Shown here: in pieces, positions 10,901-24,030 of the stretch
Position numbering within the stretch: position 1 is the stretch's first letter
Layout: each line of letters starts with the position of its first letter
Origin: Phoronis ovalis
Lineage: Eukaryota; Phoronida; Phoronidae
Length of the DNA: 30,399 bases
Assembly (NCBI GenBank): GCA_028565635.1
Contig: JAOXYB010031620.1
Location: forward strand, 1-30,399
Direction: 5' to 3'
The notes under the pieces: generated by a model
Told to the model about the DNA's origin: nothing
The model's input: only the letters and a program-made list of their open reading frames with translations
Databases searched by the model: none
Position numbers and translations under genes: made by a program

Positions 10901-13900
10901 GTAAAGTGTGTCCTGTGCAAAAATAGAAAGTAAACAATAAGCATATACAACATAAATTCAGCTTTGCTTAATTTCTGTACATAAATGTAATTTAATAACC
11001 ATTCAACACTGCACCTATATTATGAGTTGCTAACCACTTGTTATAACAGACAGTGTTTCCTGCTTCATAAATTCAGTCCAGAAAACTAAAGAATTTTATC
11101 TTGTGCTGTAACATATGTCAGAATGTTTGATTTAATATGTTTCTATCTAATATTATCAGTACCCTGATTAAAACCTTGTGAAGCAGACTGTATTGATACT
11201 GGATGCAAGCTAAGTAGCTTTATGCCAAGGCTGGGTTGTAATGACTAAAAAAATTCTAGCAGTATGTTAGATTATTTGAAACATCCTTCAAAATTGGGTT
11301 TCATTTGTGTACTTCTTTAATTAATGGAAGCTTTTGAGAAATTAGCTTAATATACTTTATACTTGTGAAGGAATTTCTCAGAACAGAACAGAACATAAAC
11401 TTTTAGTTTTAAATAATGTAATGTTATGTCAGTCTTAAATCTAGATGTCTCCTATGTCTCTCAGGATTAAGTTGGACTTGGCAATTTCCTTATAAAAGTA
11501 TTAAAAAGATTCCGCAAACAATTTCAAGTAATCTTTTTATGCAAGATCAAACCAGATTTGACAAACTATTATTTTGTATACCTTAGGCAGACTTAATAAT
11601 CTGGTTAAAAAAATCTTTGTAAATCTTGTTAAAGTAATATTTCAAATCTTTTGAGTATTCATAATCTAAGCATACCTTGTTCATTTTTGCATTAGGAATT
11701 ATGTATGTGTTGTGTACTTAAGAGTTAAAATCTGATAAAAAGCTTCTGATTAGGATGTGGTTGTACTGTGGAAGCACAAAAGACCACTATTCAATTACAG
11801 ATAATTTACCTGTATACTTTAGCTGTGAATGGTGATGAGTCATAATAAATTAGGTATTTGGTATTGAATAATACTCTATTCACCTTTGAATCAATATGGA
11901 TCCTATTTAACAAGTTGTGCCAAATATAATTGTGCACATGTCTGATAGAAATGTATGCAAAGCTTGTATGAGTGCTAATTAATTCTGAATTTTAAATTTA
12001 CTTGGTTAGCATATGCTTAGATGGATTTTATATGCAGACAGTATGCTAGCAGTATGCATGAGAGTTCATCATGTGCAAATTCAGCCAGCATAATTCAGTA
12101 CATTGTTCTCAATGACCTCTCCATTCTTTGATTGCCTGGGAAAATATATATGATTGAGCTTGTAATTACTAATTTAGTATTAAAATAGACAGATGTTTTA
12201 TATTGTAACATTAGGTTTGTGGCAATATCTTTTGGTGAAGAATTTTTTTCCATATCTGTATTAACGATAATTTTAAAATATACATGATATTGGTCAATAT
12301 TTGACCTTTTTGTGTCTTTGATTTATGTTGAGTTTTGTTGTGTCATGATCATTGGCTAGTTGCAGGGCAAATTCATGAAATTCAGTTGAGCGTTAACATT
12401 TTTTAAAGTTTAATTTCAAAAGTATGTTGAAAATGTAAATCGTTGGGAGTAGTTGGCTGGTTTTTGTCTCAAGTAGATGTGTTTTTTTTTGATAGGTTTA
12501 AACTGGTGAATGTGTCTTGTGCCTTGTGGTATATATCTGCTGATTAATCACACCACATTGAATTTATTTATTTCACTGTATCATTCAAAGGCTTTCAGTC
12601 TATATAGTTGTATAATATCTATGAGTAGGCCACATTACACTCCAAGGGGTGTTATGTTAAACACTTGCCTATGAAAGCATTCCTGTTTAAATAGCACTTG
12701 CTGTTCTGTCTCCTCCTCAACATTTAGTGAAACTTTTCTACATTCTTTGGCTGGTTTAAATTATGTTTAAAAGTTGCTGGAATTAATATTGGCACCACCA
12801 TTTGATTACAGACATCTTGCCCAAGTTCTGGTCATGTCCAGATAGCAATGGTATTATTGCTCTAGGGCTTTGATGGTAAATTTATAGATTTTCTTATGTA
12901 ATACATTTTAGAATCACTAGTATTAATTTAATCTTTTGTGTTGATTTCCTGTGTATTTTCTTTATGTTTGCTTGCTTACCTATGCTATTAGCTTTATTTG
13001 TTGGTAAAGCAACTAAGGCTTAAATACTGTACTAAGTTACTGTGGGGCACATACTGTCAAAGCACTGTATATCACATATCACCTACAGGCTGTTTCTGTC
13101 TGCAAAAAATGTTAATTTGTACCAAACAACTTCTATGCAAAAGGGGTAGGGTATAATGAAAAAGATCACTGAAGCAATATTTTGGTAACCTACCCAAAGC
13201 TATCAGTTTAAATTTCAACAATGACAATACTAATATAATGGTAATTATTATAATTGAACCTGTCTGTATATTTCATCTCTCTCTGTATCTGTGACTAACC
13301 AATTACCTTGTAAAATACTTTGGTTGACCAAAGTGTGATTTTAATGTTTAGCCTTCCATGAAAAACTGAATGGAAAAGACTATTGAAAACCTGTTTGTGT
13401 GACCTGCATAGTAAAGTTTGCACTTAGCACCTCCAGATATCATCCATTCATAATTTTTATCTGATTCAAGACCACTAATTTTATTGTACACTGCAACAAA
13501 CAAACATTACTACATTTGCACTGGTATACATTAAAATATACAAAATTTTGTTTGTTTAAATCTGAAAGTCAATGGCATCTGTGTAAGTGAGATAGTTGCT
13601 AAATGACTTATACCTCTCATTAGCACACCTAAAATAGAAGGTTCTCATGTTGTGTGTTTGTACAAACTTAAAGTGCACCATTTTAGTTAACTCAACTTCA
13701 AAGAGATAATCTTGTTTGCTGAATGTAAGCCAAACTTCACACAATTTTGTGTGTAGATCTTGGGCTAATTTATTCCAACAGTGTGTACTTTAAATCAAAG
13801 CAGGGGTCTCAAAGTGCTTTGAACTTCATAGACATTTGCAATATACATCAATGTAAGTTGATTGTGTAGAATAAGGAAAACTTGTATTGTTACTTAACAA

Positions 13901-16672
13901 TGACACCAACAGTTAAAGCACTTGTTTCACTTATGTGTAATCAACATTGAAACTTGAAAGAAAATTTTCTATACTAATTTAACAGATGTTGCACACTGTA
14001 TTATTAAAATGTAAACATGTACCCCACAGAAGGGTACTGTACTTGCATACTACAAACTCAACTTGAAAACTGCCCAAAAAATATTACTGCCATTTTTAAA
14101 GGGGAAGTTATCAGCAGGGAAAAGAAAATTTCTGTTTACTAGAAGGTTTTAACTTGTGAATCATATGAATGAAAGTCATTCATTATACTTATGACTGCAG
14201 ATGGTACAATAGAGATTCAGTTTTAAATGTTTAGTTTTCAGGTGGGCATAATGTATCTCAAGTTTACCAAGGGTTTTATAGCTTGTGTACATTTGCTGTG
14301 TACTGGTTTACACAGTGATCATATATCACAGGAGTCTAGTGTTATTTTGAGCTACAAGTACTCAATTTCAAGCTTACTTTTGGTGTGTATTGGGTATCTC
14401 TTGTTTTTAATGGGTTGGGTGATATTCACTTCTGCAAATATTATTTTGTTTCATACTGGAGCATATCTCCCCTAAAATATTTTATTTTTTTTGGTAGCAA
14501 AATTGGGACAGAAATTTAAATTTGTTGCATTATGCATATGCTGTGAATTTACATAGAACTACACAAATTATGTAATGCGTTCAATATCTCTGCATCAGCT
14601 GGTGTATATATTTATTCCCATACTTATTCTTCTAATAATTTCCATCCTGTGTGGGGAGGGCAATAACAATATCATAGCAATGTATTAAAATAATTATAAA
14701 TGTATCCCATTTTTCCAGACAGAATTAGTTTTAAAGATCCCTCATTCAGAAATATAACCAGCTTAGAGTTGAACTTATTTCAAGGTCTTGAGTAATCCTG
14801 TTTGTTATTAAATTTTGGATTTGGCTCATTTCATTACATATTAGGAGGAAGTATATTATCAGTGCTCTTATTTAATATCCTGTTGTAATGAGTTCTGTAG
14901 CTGAAAAACTTGAATAGATGGTCTACTTCTAGCACTTATCCTTCAGATTATACCTGATTGAAAGTAATGAATGCTTTGAATGGATGAACACCAAGGGTAG
15001 CTAGCTATTATTTTCATTACACTGTGGTGGGTGTATTGTTGCGAAGCACTCGAGCTGAAGCACCTATTCTCCAACACTTTGTCTACCATACAAAATATTG
15101 GGAGGTTATTAGATGCTCCAGAGCTCTTCTAAATTTAATGGAGGATATAAATAGTATATTTCTTCTTGAGATGTGAACAGTCTCATTATTACTTAGAATA
15201 GTAGGTCTAGTATTTATCAATATTGGTTATTAAAATGCATATCCTGTTTAAGGTTATTATCTATTTTCATATCTTGCTAGGTGATTAAAACATATGCATA
15301 TAAATTAGTTATTGAACCTTATTAATGTTCTATGCAGATTTAATTGGACCACCAAGAGTTCATATTATGTAATAAGAAAAATACACCTGCATACAGGCAC
15401 AAATAAGTCAAGCTGCTGCTTTTGCAACAATGAGTCATTCTGTGGACTCATGTGGTATATGTCTCATAGTGTTTAACAACCTTTTTACATGAGAAAACAC
15501 ACCTGCCCTCAGGTGTATTAAAACAGTCTTTGAGCTGTTACTCTTCCTGGCACAAAATCACTATCACAGTCATACTCTGTTTTTATCAAGGACTAACTCT
15601 TCACCTTTTTTTAATATGGATCATACACCTTGCTACCACATAAATAAATTGCATGGTTAGTTTTCATGGTAGTGAGCAATTAGGGCAATGACTCATTCAT
15701 AGAGTAGTACTAACTGTGCAGGTATAGACATCCTTGTTAGACAACAACAAATGTTGACTTTTTGAGGAAATGTGATCCTTTTTGTGTAAGTAACTGCACA
15801 AACAATCCATGACATGCATTTGGTTCCAGGTGTCAATTTATTTTGTCTCAGCAGCCAGTCAACTAAGATTTTCTGTTCATTTTAATGAGCTATAGAAACA
15901 TTGGATAATTAGGTGCTATAAATTGATCATCTCTTGTTACTGCTACTTGTTGCATTTCATTCAATCCTAATAAATTGTTAAATGTGTCATTCCACAATAA
16001 GCTCAAAATCTTGCCTTCATGCTGTGTCATTCACATTGATTGTTGTACATGTTTTTATAAGAAGCCTATTGCATACTTGACATTGGATAAGGGCATTACT
16101 AATGGCCCCTTGGTCACATGTAAAATCTTGTTTACTTCAGTATACTTAAAATGTCTTTTTTTTAATTTTAGGACGATTTTGATACATTGCGTCCACTGTG
16201 CTATCCTGGAACCGACGTATTTCTACTTTGCTTTAGTGTAGTGTCGCCGACATCATTCCATAATATTACAGAAAAATGGCTACCAGAAGTGCGCCGCCAC
16301 TATCCAAAAAGTCCAATTATACTTGTTGGCACCCAAAGTGACTTACGAAATGATGTAAAAGTGTTAATTGAACTTGCTAATTACAACGAACGTCCCGTCA
16401 CAGAAGCAGAAGCCAATTCATTAGCTGAGAATATTGGAGCTATTTCATACATAGAGTGTTCAGCTCTTACGCAAAAGAATCTGAAAAATGTTTTTGATAC
16501 TTCAATCGTATCGGCGCTAGGACTTAATGGAAAGCTCAAGAGATCAAAAAGTCGTAAAAGCTTTAGAAAGAGTAGTAAGAAGTGTCTCCAAGTTAAGGAG
16601 CAAAGAACAGTGTCCAGAGACAGTGCTGAATTAGTGAAGAAAGGTTGGAAGAAATTCTGCTGTTTTGTATAG
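7991..16672 (+). CDS. RHOU: RHOU/RHOV (Wrch/Chp)-type atypical Rho GTPase, three coding exons, complete
   Basis: Exons 7991-8180, 9114-9172 and 16172-16672 join in frame (phase 1, then phase 0) to 249 residues, against about 258 for human RHOU and 236 for RHOV. The start at 7991 is the first ATG after an in-frame TAG at 7928, has A at -3, and gives MPPQ, as in RHOU. Motifs: P-loop GDGAIGKT (32-39), switch [10 protein letters not shown] with effector Thr57, DTAGQ (79-83, Gln83 equivalent to Ras Gln61), the subfamily's TQSD (137-140) in place of NKxD, a Rho insert near 144-158, and ECSAL (178-182). The tail is rich in Lys/Arg ([15 protein letters not shown]) and ends WKKFCCFV. In this family the terminal cysteines are palmitoylated instead of prenylated, for plasma membrane or endosome targeting. 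RHOU/V proteins bind PAK and Par6, exchange nucleotide quickly, and act on adhesion, filopodia and polarity. Two differences from vertebrate RHOU: the N-terminus (PEPSPEP) lacks a PxxP SH3-binding motif, and the basic tail is longer. The match to RHOU is closer than to RHOV; the gene may be ancestral to both. Confidence 0.95.
8181..9113 (+). other. Intron 1 of the RHOU/V-like gene
   Basis: This is a 933-bp phase-1 intron splitting the Val codon after NYS in switch I. The donor is cag|GTAATT; the acceptor follows a T-rich run containing ttcattcattc and ends TAG. A small CpG-containing patch (cccgcgccg, about 8319-8327) stands out from the AT-rich background and could be regulatory. Open frames here (for example 8853-9113) have no family resemblance. 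Confidence 0.85.
9173..16171 (+). other. Intron 2 of the RHOU/V-like gene (about 7 kb)
   Basis: This is a 6999-bp phase-0 intron placed directly after DTAGQ. The donor is cag|GTAAGC and the acceptor is tttttttttaattttag. I saw no embedded gene, RNA gene or repeat with clear boundaries on either strand; the sequence is AT-rich throughout. Open frames such as 13556-13744 (minus), 14227-14475 and 15975-16241 look like chance. A large first or second intron in a developmental gene often hosts enhancers, but none can be identified by eye. Confidence 0.85.
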
Positions 16673-18503
16673 CAGTGCCTGGAGTGGACTAAATATGAGA
16701 TTAATTTATTGAGTTAAAAAAACTTTGGCAATAATTACAATTCATGTGTGTTGCATGTTCTTCACAGCACAAAGTAAAATACGGATACCCTTTTCTCCAG
16801 TATGACTTTGAGAAGAACGACTACTATGCAACGTTTAAAGTCGGTTTTATAGTAAAGATGTTGTAATCGTTTTTGGTGCAAAACATTCCTAAGAGGAACT
16901 TAACTACATTTTGGACTAGTCATTATTGCTGGGAATGTGCAGTGTGTGTGTAAGTGCATGTAACTTTTTGATTTCACATATATTACTGAACCACAAAACA
17001 GCATATTATTGCTTTCATGGCTTCTTAAGCTACGATACTTAAGAAAAAGTGTCTTATCTCCTATAGCTATCAGGACACACTAACCAGGAACTAGTGATGT
17101 GCTGTATTGTGGTAATTTTGACAGACTGTGAGAAATCTGTTATTGTCAAAAGTCATCCATGGGTATTTTTTTGATGGAATATGATTATTTTCTCACACCA
17201 CATGATAATGACATCTAGACATTTTGCTCAAGACCTCTTCTTCATATAACAGCATGTGTGACTGCTCTTAATCATCAAGTAATATTGTTTCCATAGGGCA
17301 CCTGCCAATACATTACTAGAAGAGGTCTAATTTTGTAAATAAACTTTTAAACATTGTTCTACAAGTGAAATTAGCTTGGTTAACAATTAAGGATAAACAT
17401 TTTTTATTTTTATGTCCATCTGCTGGGTGGCCAGAAGGCTAATCTCGGTTTGTTCAAGTAGCTGTGGTTTTATGTACTTTAAGACTGGGAACATCTGTGT
17501 TTTTCATTACAATTCGCTAGTAGTGTTATTTGTAGTGTGTGCTCCACAATGATGTCATAGGCACATGGTTTACCACTCAGCCTGAAACTATGTTGTAACC
17601 ATGCATACTTTTAAACAAAACATTTTCAATAAGGATGTAAACCAAACAGTGCATAGTCTCTGCCTTATGCACATCCCATAATTATTCAAAAACCTTTTAT
17701 GTATTTTAAAATAATAACTGATTTAATACCTTAACCAGAATCTGCTATTTCAGTATATCCTTAGTTTTATAGTCAGGTTTAAATTTGAGACTCTGGGTGA
17801 GTACTAATGATGGCGAGTTGAAAAGTTGATGTAAAAACATATCATTATTGTTCAACAGATAACCATTGTTGAAAGGTAGTTTTGTTTTCTAAGGTGTACA
17901 TTTCTTGTTTCTAGACTGCTAGTCTCATCAGAAGTTGTAAATATCGAATTGCATAAGAAAACTTGTTATCAAATTTCATATAAAGTTCACTGGTTGTTTA
18001 CGAAGATTATGTAGGGTTGTGCATGAAAACATTAGAAATTGAATGAAAGTTTTATGGATATATCACAAACAATAGCCCGATTCTTTAAGATTTTCATTTC
18101 ATTTGCTTTTGGGCAAATATTGCTATTGGTAAAATGTTTGGTTTACTTTATAGCAAACAAACATTTGACAATAAACTTGAGGTAGACATTTACTTTTCGA
18201 ATTCAAATTCTAAAGTTTAATGCAAGTTATGTTTTTCTTCAATGCTAGCTCTTACATTAACAGTACTATTTATAAGGGATGGTTTTGATTTTGAATCAAA
18301 ATACATCTAGTCATTGTAAAAGTAAACAGCAGATGTTTCTGTATTATGGCTGGAGATATTTCAGTCTGAAGGTCATATTTTAATTAGGAATCTCCTTGCA
18401 TAAAAGCAGGCTTGTCTAATTATTATATGACCATTGTGAGTTACTTTATATACAGAACTGCACATTTTTGTCATTCATCTTGTTATGCTTTATTAAGAAT
18501 AAA
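16673..18503 (+). other. Presumed 3' UTR of the RHOU/V-like gene
   Basis: Non-coding sequence follows the TAG at 16670-16672. Canonical AATAAA signals are at 17338-17343, 18170-18175 and 18498-18503, allowing UTRs of roughly 0.7, 1.5 or 1.8 kb. Two perfect Pumilio-type TGTAAATA sites are present (17334-17341 and 17936-17943), the first overlapping the first AATAAA. The true end is not determined. Confidence 0.4.
17338..17343 (+). terminator. First candidate poly(A) signal of the RHOU/V-like gene
   Basis: AATAAA lies about 670 nt after the stop and overlaps a Pumilio-type TGTAAATA element (17334-17341). Alternatives downstream are at 18170 and 18498. Confidence 0.4.
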
Positions 18504-21150
18504 ATGTTCAAAACATTAAAATTAAAAAACAAACGTTGTTCCTTGATATTGTACTAACACTCCTTATTGTTAAAACCAACAGTATTATGAGAGAAATGAG
18601 CTGTTGGAAAGCTGAAGACAAAACAAACATTGGCAATAACCAGGAATTGCTAAATCAGTAAGAACGATGAAGTTACAGGGTGCATTTGATACTCTCAAAA
18701 CACGACTGAAGCAATCACCACTACTAGCATAAAAAAATCCATCTTGCAACCTTCATTGTTGCATGCATACATGTACAGCAACAGAGACGCAAGTTATGTG
18801 AAAAGTAACTGGCAAGCAATGAACTTGAGAACTTGCATTTCATGCCCAACACTCATCAAAGATTGAACACTTGTCAAAATGTGGTAGTTTGCATTAATGG
18901 ATGGGATCAGAAATATATGGTTTATGTACAACTACAGTCAAAAACAAATCAGAGATGGGTTTATAAATGAAGTCATAATTTCTTGGCAGACCATCTTTTA
19001 ACTGGTTACAGCAATATTTCAGACATTTTTAAAAACAATGTGGTCAAACAATTGAAAGCTATCTGCACAATTAAGGATAATTTTTCAAAAAATGTACCTT
19101 GAATACCTTTAATTGATTAATCAATAAGTCCTTATTTTTACAAATACAATAAAACAATTGTTTACCACACATTTGCACCTTCTAATTTGCCTTTTACTAA
19201 TAATCAACATAATTATGTGCAATTATATTGACTGTGATATAGTTTTTTTTAAAGGGTGCATACAGTGGAAAAAATATGATATTAGTCACATATGCCAGTC
19301 TGATATGTCAATATGCAAAGGTGGAAGAACAATACAAAGGCAAATTAAGCATAATTTTTTACTCATGAAAATTGACAGACATCCAATCCGCAAATTATTA
19401 TTAAAAAAAGCTGAAGGTAAAAATTAGCATAATTACTTTATCCATGAAAATTGATAGACACATTCTGCTGGTTCATACAAAAAAGGTTTGATCGGATTAA
19501 GAATCTGCATGTGATAGATAAAAACACTTCAGGATGCACAATACTTGTCATGTGGAATGAACATTTAAGTTTGAGTCCCAGACTTTTCAGCGATTAAGTG
19601 GAGCTGAGGGGTATTACACGTTCTTCATTCATTTTGATATAAAAGTGCCGTCTTTAATTATAAAAATGACCTACAAAGCATTACTTTCAGTCGGAATTAT
19701 TGTCAAAATACATGCATATATAATTGTACTATTTTTTATTTATGATGCCTAGATACCGAAACAATTACATGATGCTCTGCTACAACAATGTATGAAAACC
19801 TCTTATTCATACCTTTACCACAGACAGATGACCCTGGATGGTACGATCAAAAATAATTGTGCACACGTTCACATAGAAAACCTGGGTTACTGTATGACAG
19901 ATAGGTTCAGCAAGTAACAGAGATGTTTAAAACACAATAAGAAATAAAAAATGTTTACGCTATTTATCCCACTCACTGGCCTACACATTCTAGTCTGATA
20001 ACAATGCATGAAAAATTAATCTGTACTCCCAGCCACATCTAAAAAATTATTTTTACGGACAAAAAAACTTTAAAGTTAAAAATTGAAAATTGAATGCAAA
20101 GCTGGTTGTGAAACAAGTCACAGAGTGCAAATTAGCTAGATCTATTTTTGGCTGGCTGTAACAAAATCACATAATAGGTGAAAATTAGATTTTAAAATAG
20201 AGCTATACATTGAGAAGTAAATTGATTTTGCATGTAAAAAGAAGCAAAATGGGTATTGTGTGACTTTACAGTGACAATCCCAGCTGTCATACTTAATTTT
20301 AGCTTTACAATTTAATTATTCGAAGTGTTTTGAAATACCAACAATTACCTAGCCCACCAATTTTAACCACTACAGCATAGGTGCAATATGAAACAAAAAC
20401 AACACTTCCTAGAATTTTATTAAAATATTAATAACCTTGTTTGTTTTTATTCAAAGGTCATAATTAATCATTATCCAACGATAAACAATGGCACACTCCT
20501 TCAGCTGAAAGAAAGTAAAAGGATGTTAAAACAGACACACTTACTTGCACACAAAAAGAAATGTATAGTTAATATATTAGTCATCTATAATACATTTAAA
20601 TAAATAGAAAATTTTATATGGAAAAGTTTAATTATGCATGTCACAGAATCTCATGATTTAAGTTATTCATAAAACATTTGTAATTTAATGTTAATTTTTT
20701 CCGGCTGTTGATATCAAAACTTAGAAAATTACTGCCCGAGCATTAAACTTGGTGACACATGATAGCAGGATAAACTTGATATAACCTAATACAGGAAGCT
20801 AAGAATGCAGGTATGTTATATTTCCATGACCCATGAGTCAATAAACCAATAAACAATAGTAATACTGGCTCCCCACATAGATATATATTTCCAGTAACTT
20901 ATGAATAGTCACCAATACCAAGTTCATTCCGGCATTCACCTACATTTGTACAAAGTTTGAACCCTTTTTTATGAGCAAATAATTAAATGTCTGTTTTAGT
21001 ATATTGGGGGTTAATAGAATATGTTTATGGAAAATAGTTACACATGAATAAATTTAATAATAAATTTTTCAATTATTAAATTTAGATAAAATAGTAATTT
21101 ATGAAATTATAATTTGCTGTTTCAGACATAGTATTCATGAATAAATTAAC
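18504..21150. other. Intergenic region, no gene recognised
   Basis: This is AT-rich DNA without a recognisable exon on either strand. The only structure seen is a short direct repeat at about 19329-19462 (listed separately). Confidence 0.5.
19329..19462 (+). repeat. Degenerate two-copy direct repeat, 78-bp offset
   Basis: The block gcataattttttactcatga (from 19349) recurs as gcataattactttatccatga (from 19427). Both copies continue with aaaattgacagacat or aaaattgatagacac, and both are preceded by related AAGG-rich leaders. Similarity is confined to about 55-60 bp per copy. An open frame at 19158-19427 crosses it and is not supported as a gene. Confidence 0.5.
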
Positions 21151-21980
21151 ATGTTTTCAACAGATTTTGTGGAAGGTACCAAAGATATATTTTACCTGGC
21201 CATGACATTAAAATGAGTATGTTTAAGTTCATTTGCATGATAATCTGTAGTTTAATTAAAATTATTATTGTCTGTGGGAGACACTATAATGCAAAATGTG
21301 TATAAATGGGGTGATGGATGGGAAATGTTTTTTTCCTGTTTTGTTGAAATCGCATAGTTTTACCTAACTATGGCATTATAATAACTATGCCTATCTTAAG
21401 TAGAGCTTAGCGAATCTTCATTAATTGCAAATATCTTGTCAGAGTCTCTCTACAGTGCAAATGTGTATAAACAATCATGGACTGGCAGGCAGCCCTCCAA
21501 CATGACTTTTTCTGTTTTGTAGATAAAACGTAGTTTTAGCTGACCATGGCATTAAAATGGGTATGTATGAGTTCATTTTTTGTTAATCTCTTAATTACTG
21601 AGATCTGATTAATGCCATGACGATCTTTGAGGCAAAATGAAGGTCAAACTTCATTCTATTAAGTGAATCATCTTGCAAACAAATACAAATAAAGGACATG
21701 CAATTTTTAATACTTCCGTTGAGGATAAAATTTAATAGGTGTATATATAAAAAAGGATAATGTAAAAATAAATCTATGACTACTATCTGTTTTAATTCAC
21801 TTCTGCCAAAAAAGTACCGTTTTACTTGGGCATGCCGACTTCCGCATAACATAATAATGAGAATGTCTGAGTGTATTTATTTGCAATCTCCCTAATTACC
21901 ACGATGATTAATTGTAATCATTAGGTAAAATTCAAACTTAAATGTCAATGAATCACTTTTCCAATAAAACAAATAAACGC
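21150..21980 (+). repeat. Degenerate tandem/dispersed repeat array, about four units
   Basis: A core of the form TTTTACCTGGCCATGACATT followed by AAAATGAGTATG and AGTTCATTT recurs in diverged form from 21190, 21358, 21534 and 21820 (offsets 168, 176 and 286 nt). Flanks repeat too: gcaaaatgtgtataaa (21291) and gcaaatgtgtataaa (about 21459) with a following ctgttttgt. Units 3 and 4 share AATCTC, TTAATTAC-like and GTCAA or TGAATCA blocks downstream. Boundaries are uncertain because of divergence. The minus-strand open frame 21595-21852 falls inside and is likely spurious. Confidence 0.55.
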
Positions 21981-24030
21981 TTGTCGATTTGCTTTACCAG
22001 TTGTATGTCATTTTATGTAATGACAAAACTTGGTCCCATCAACAATTTGAGTTCGTCATGTTGCACACAAGAATGACAGAAAATACATCTTCGTCCAAGT
22101 TTCTAGATGCATCTCACTTCTTTTGTTGAAAATCAGTACCGTAAAAGGTCATAAAAAGTGCAGAGACATGTATACTGTTTTAAAGTATCTTTTAATAACA
22201 GAAGTCTGATATAAATCATTTTTTATTAACAGAAATAGGATTTAATTATTTTTTAATATCAGGAACCATTTATATTTTAAAAACCACTGTGGTCTATGTG
22301 GCTGGTGTTGAAATTGCTACCTGAATTGAAAATTAAATATCACCTCATTGTCACGGTGAAAAGGTGCACTGAATCACCGTTTCGGTAACAATTTTCTAAA
22401 CAGTTGTAGCGTATCTCCGGAATGACCAAGGGCAATAAAGATAACAGGTTATGCTCATTCTAAAAAAAATATTTGTAAGATGCTTACATGCCGCAGAAGA
22501 CTATGATATTGATTTTTAATTATAGAGTTGCAAAAATAAATTGGTAGAAACTAATGGAAAGAGGTATCTAATAATATAATTTTATAGATATTTTGTTTTT
22601 TAATAAAATTATAGAGTATGTATTTCAGTGACCATGATTACATGCCTTTACAAGGTTTCCAACCCCTTTGATTCTAAAGTTAACAAAAGGTTAACAAAAT
22701 AGTAGTTACTTTTACTAATTTGATCAAATTATTTCAATTGTATCTGGGTTTTTATCAAGGAGGTAAGATCAAAGGAAACATATAATCAACTGAAACTATC
22801 TATAGTACTTATCACCACATTACAAATAAACCAAACTGTTTACTCCTGTTACACAAAACTTTCATATACAAAAGCAACATGTGAAATGTAATTGTTCCTC
22901 CGGGTTTTCATAAAAATTCATCCCTATTGCGCTAGGTGAAAATTTATAATTAAAGTGAAACATCTATCATACACCATGTCTGAGCTTGTTGTCTGCTTAG
23001 ATCAGACACTGAACCCACAACCCATAAACAACTTTCATTAAAAACTACTGATTCATCATTTTCAACTCCATTGACTTTTACACATTAGTTCAGCATCATT
23101 TTGAATGAAAACGCCTGCTGAATATCCCCAGACAGGTGCGATGAAATTTGTCACGCCCTATAAAACCATATCATAGTGGGAGGTTACTACACTCTTATAG
23201 CCTATGGGTAAACAAAATCATTTAAAGCACTGTTAGGTTCCACTAAATCAACAGGCACTTGCAACTCCGGGGGGCAACAGCCTTTAAAAGTAGTTATTAC
23301 ATTTGTTGGATCCTTATTGATATAACTATAGTATAATTAAAAATATCTTGTAGAATAAGGAGATTTTACTTTAAAAAAGTTAATAATTTAATATTAAATG
23401 TTACACTAGACAAATAAATGAGATTAATTAGTAAGATTTATTTGGGGGTTTATTCTGCGTCCTTTTATTTGAATGCACTACATCAACAGTACATACTCTG
23501 AGTTCCTATCTCGAACAGGAACACAGCTTCAGATCTAATCTCAGATACAGTGTCTCGACTGCATATAGATAAGACACTAAAATAGATACAAAATTATTTC
23601 ATTATCACCGTTTTTAATTAAAAAGTTATGTAACCTTTTTGGTTTTAGTACTGTGTCCCATTATTCCAAGGATGCCAGGAAAGCACTGAACATACAAGTA
23701 TACAGCATTTTGTTTCATTACTAAACTGTAAGGTGCAAGTCTGCATCAACTTGGGTATCAACAGAATAATCATTTTTTCAACAAGCAAAGAAAAAAATGA
23801 AACAAGATTTTTTTTTCTAAAGGGGGTTGAGTTCTGAGCGGGGTTCAATCAAAGATTTTCATCATACGGAACAACTCTTTTTGACTTGGTACTTTTTAGG
23901 ATTATTGTTTCACAAATTGTTTCCAATCCCATTATTATCATCATAATCAAAATTTGCTAAGCTCACTCTTTGTACGCCTAGCTCATGAATATATAACAAA
24001 AGCATATATCTGAACTAGACTGCTTTACTG
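21981..24030. other. Intergenic region, no gene recognised
   Basis: No exon or RNA gene is visible. A patch at about 22350-22450 contains cacggtga and tcaccgtttcgg plus ctccggaatgaccaagggcaataaag in pieces, which resembles phrases common in molluscan dispersed repeats. That resemblance is from memory and unverified. Confidence 0.45.

Noticed and set aside
15975-16241. 88-codon frame overlapping the start of exon 3
   Set aside because: It is in a different frame from the GTPase across the shared part and is a shadow of exon 3.
23267-23295. CTCCGGGGGGCAACAG as a second MITE end
   Set aside because: It loosely resembles the G-rich TIR of the 24031 element, but no inverted partner or target duplication is visible nearby.
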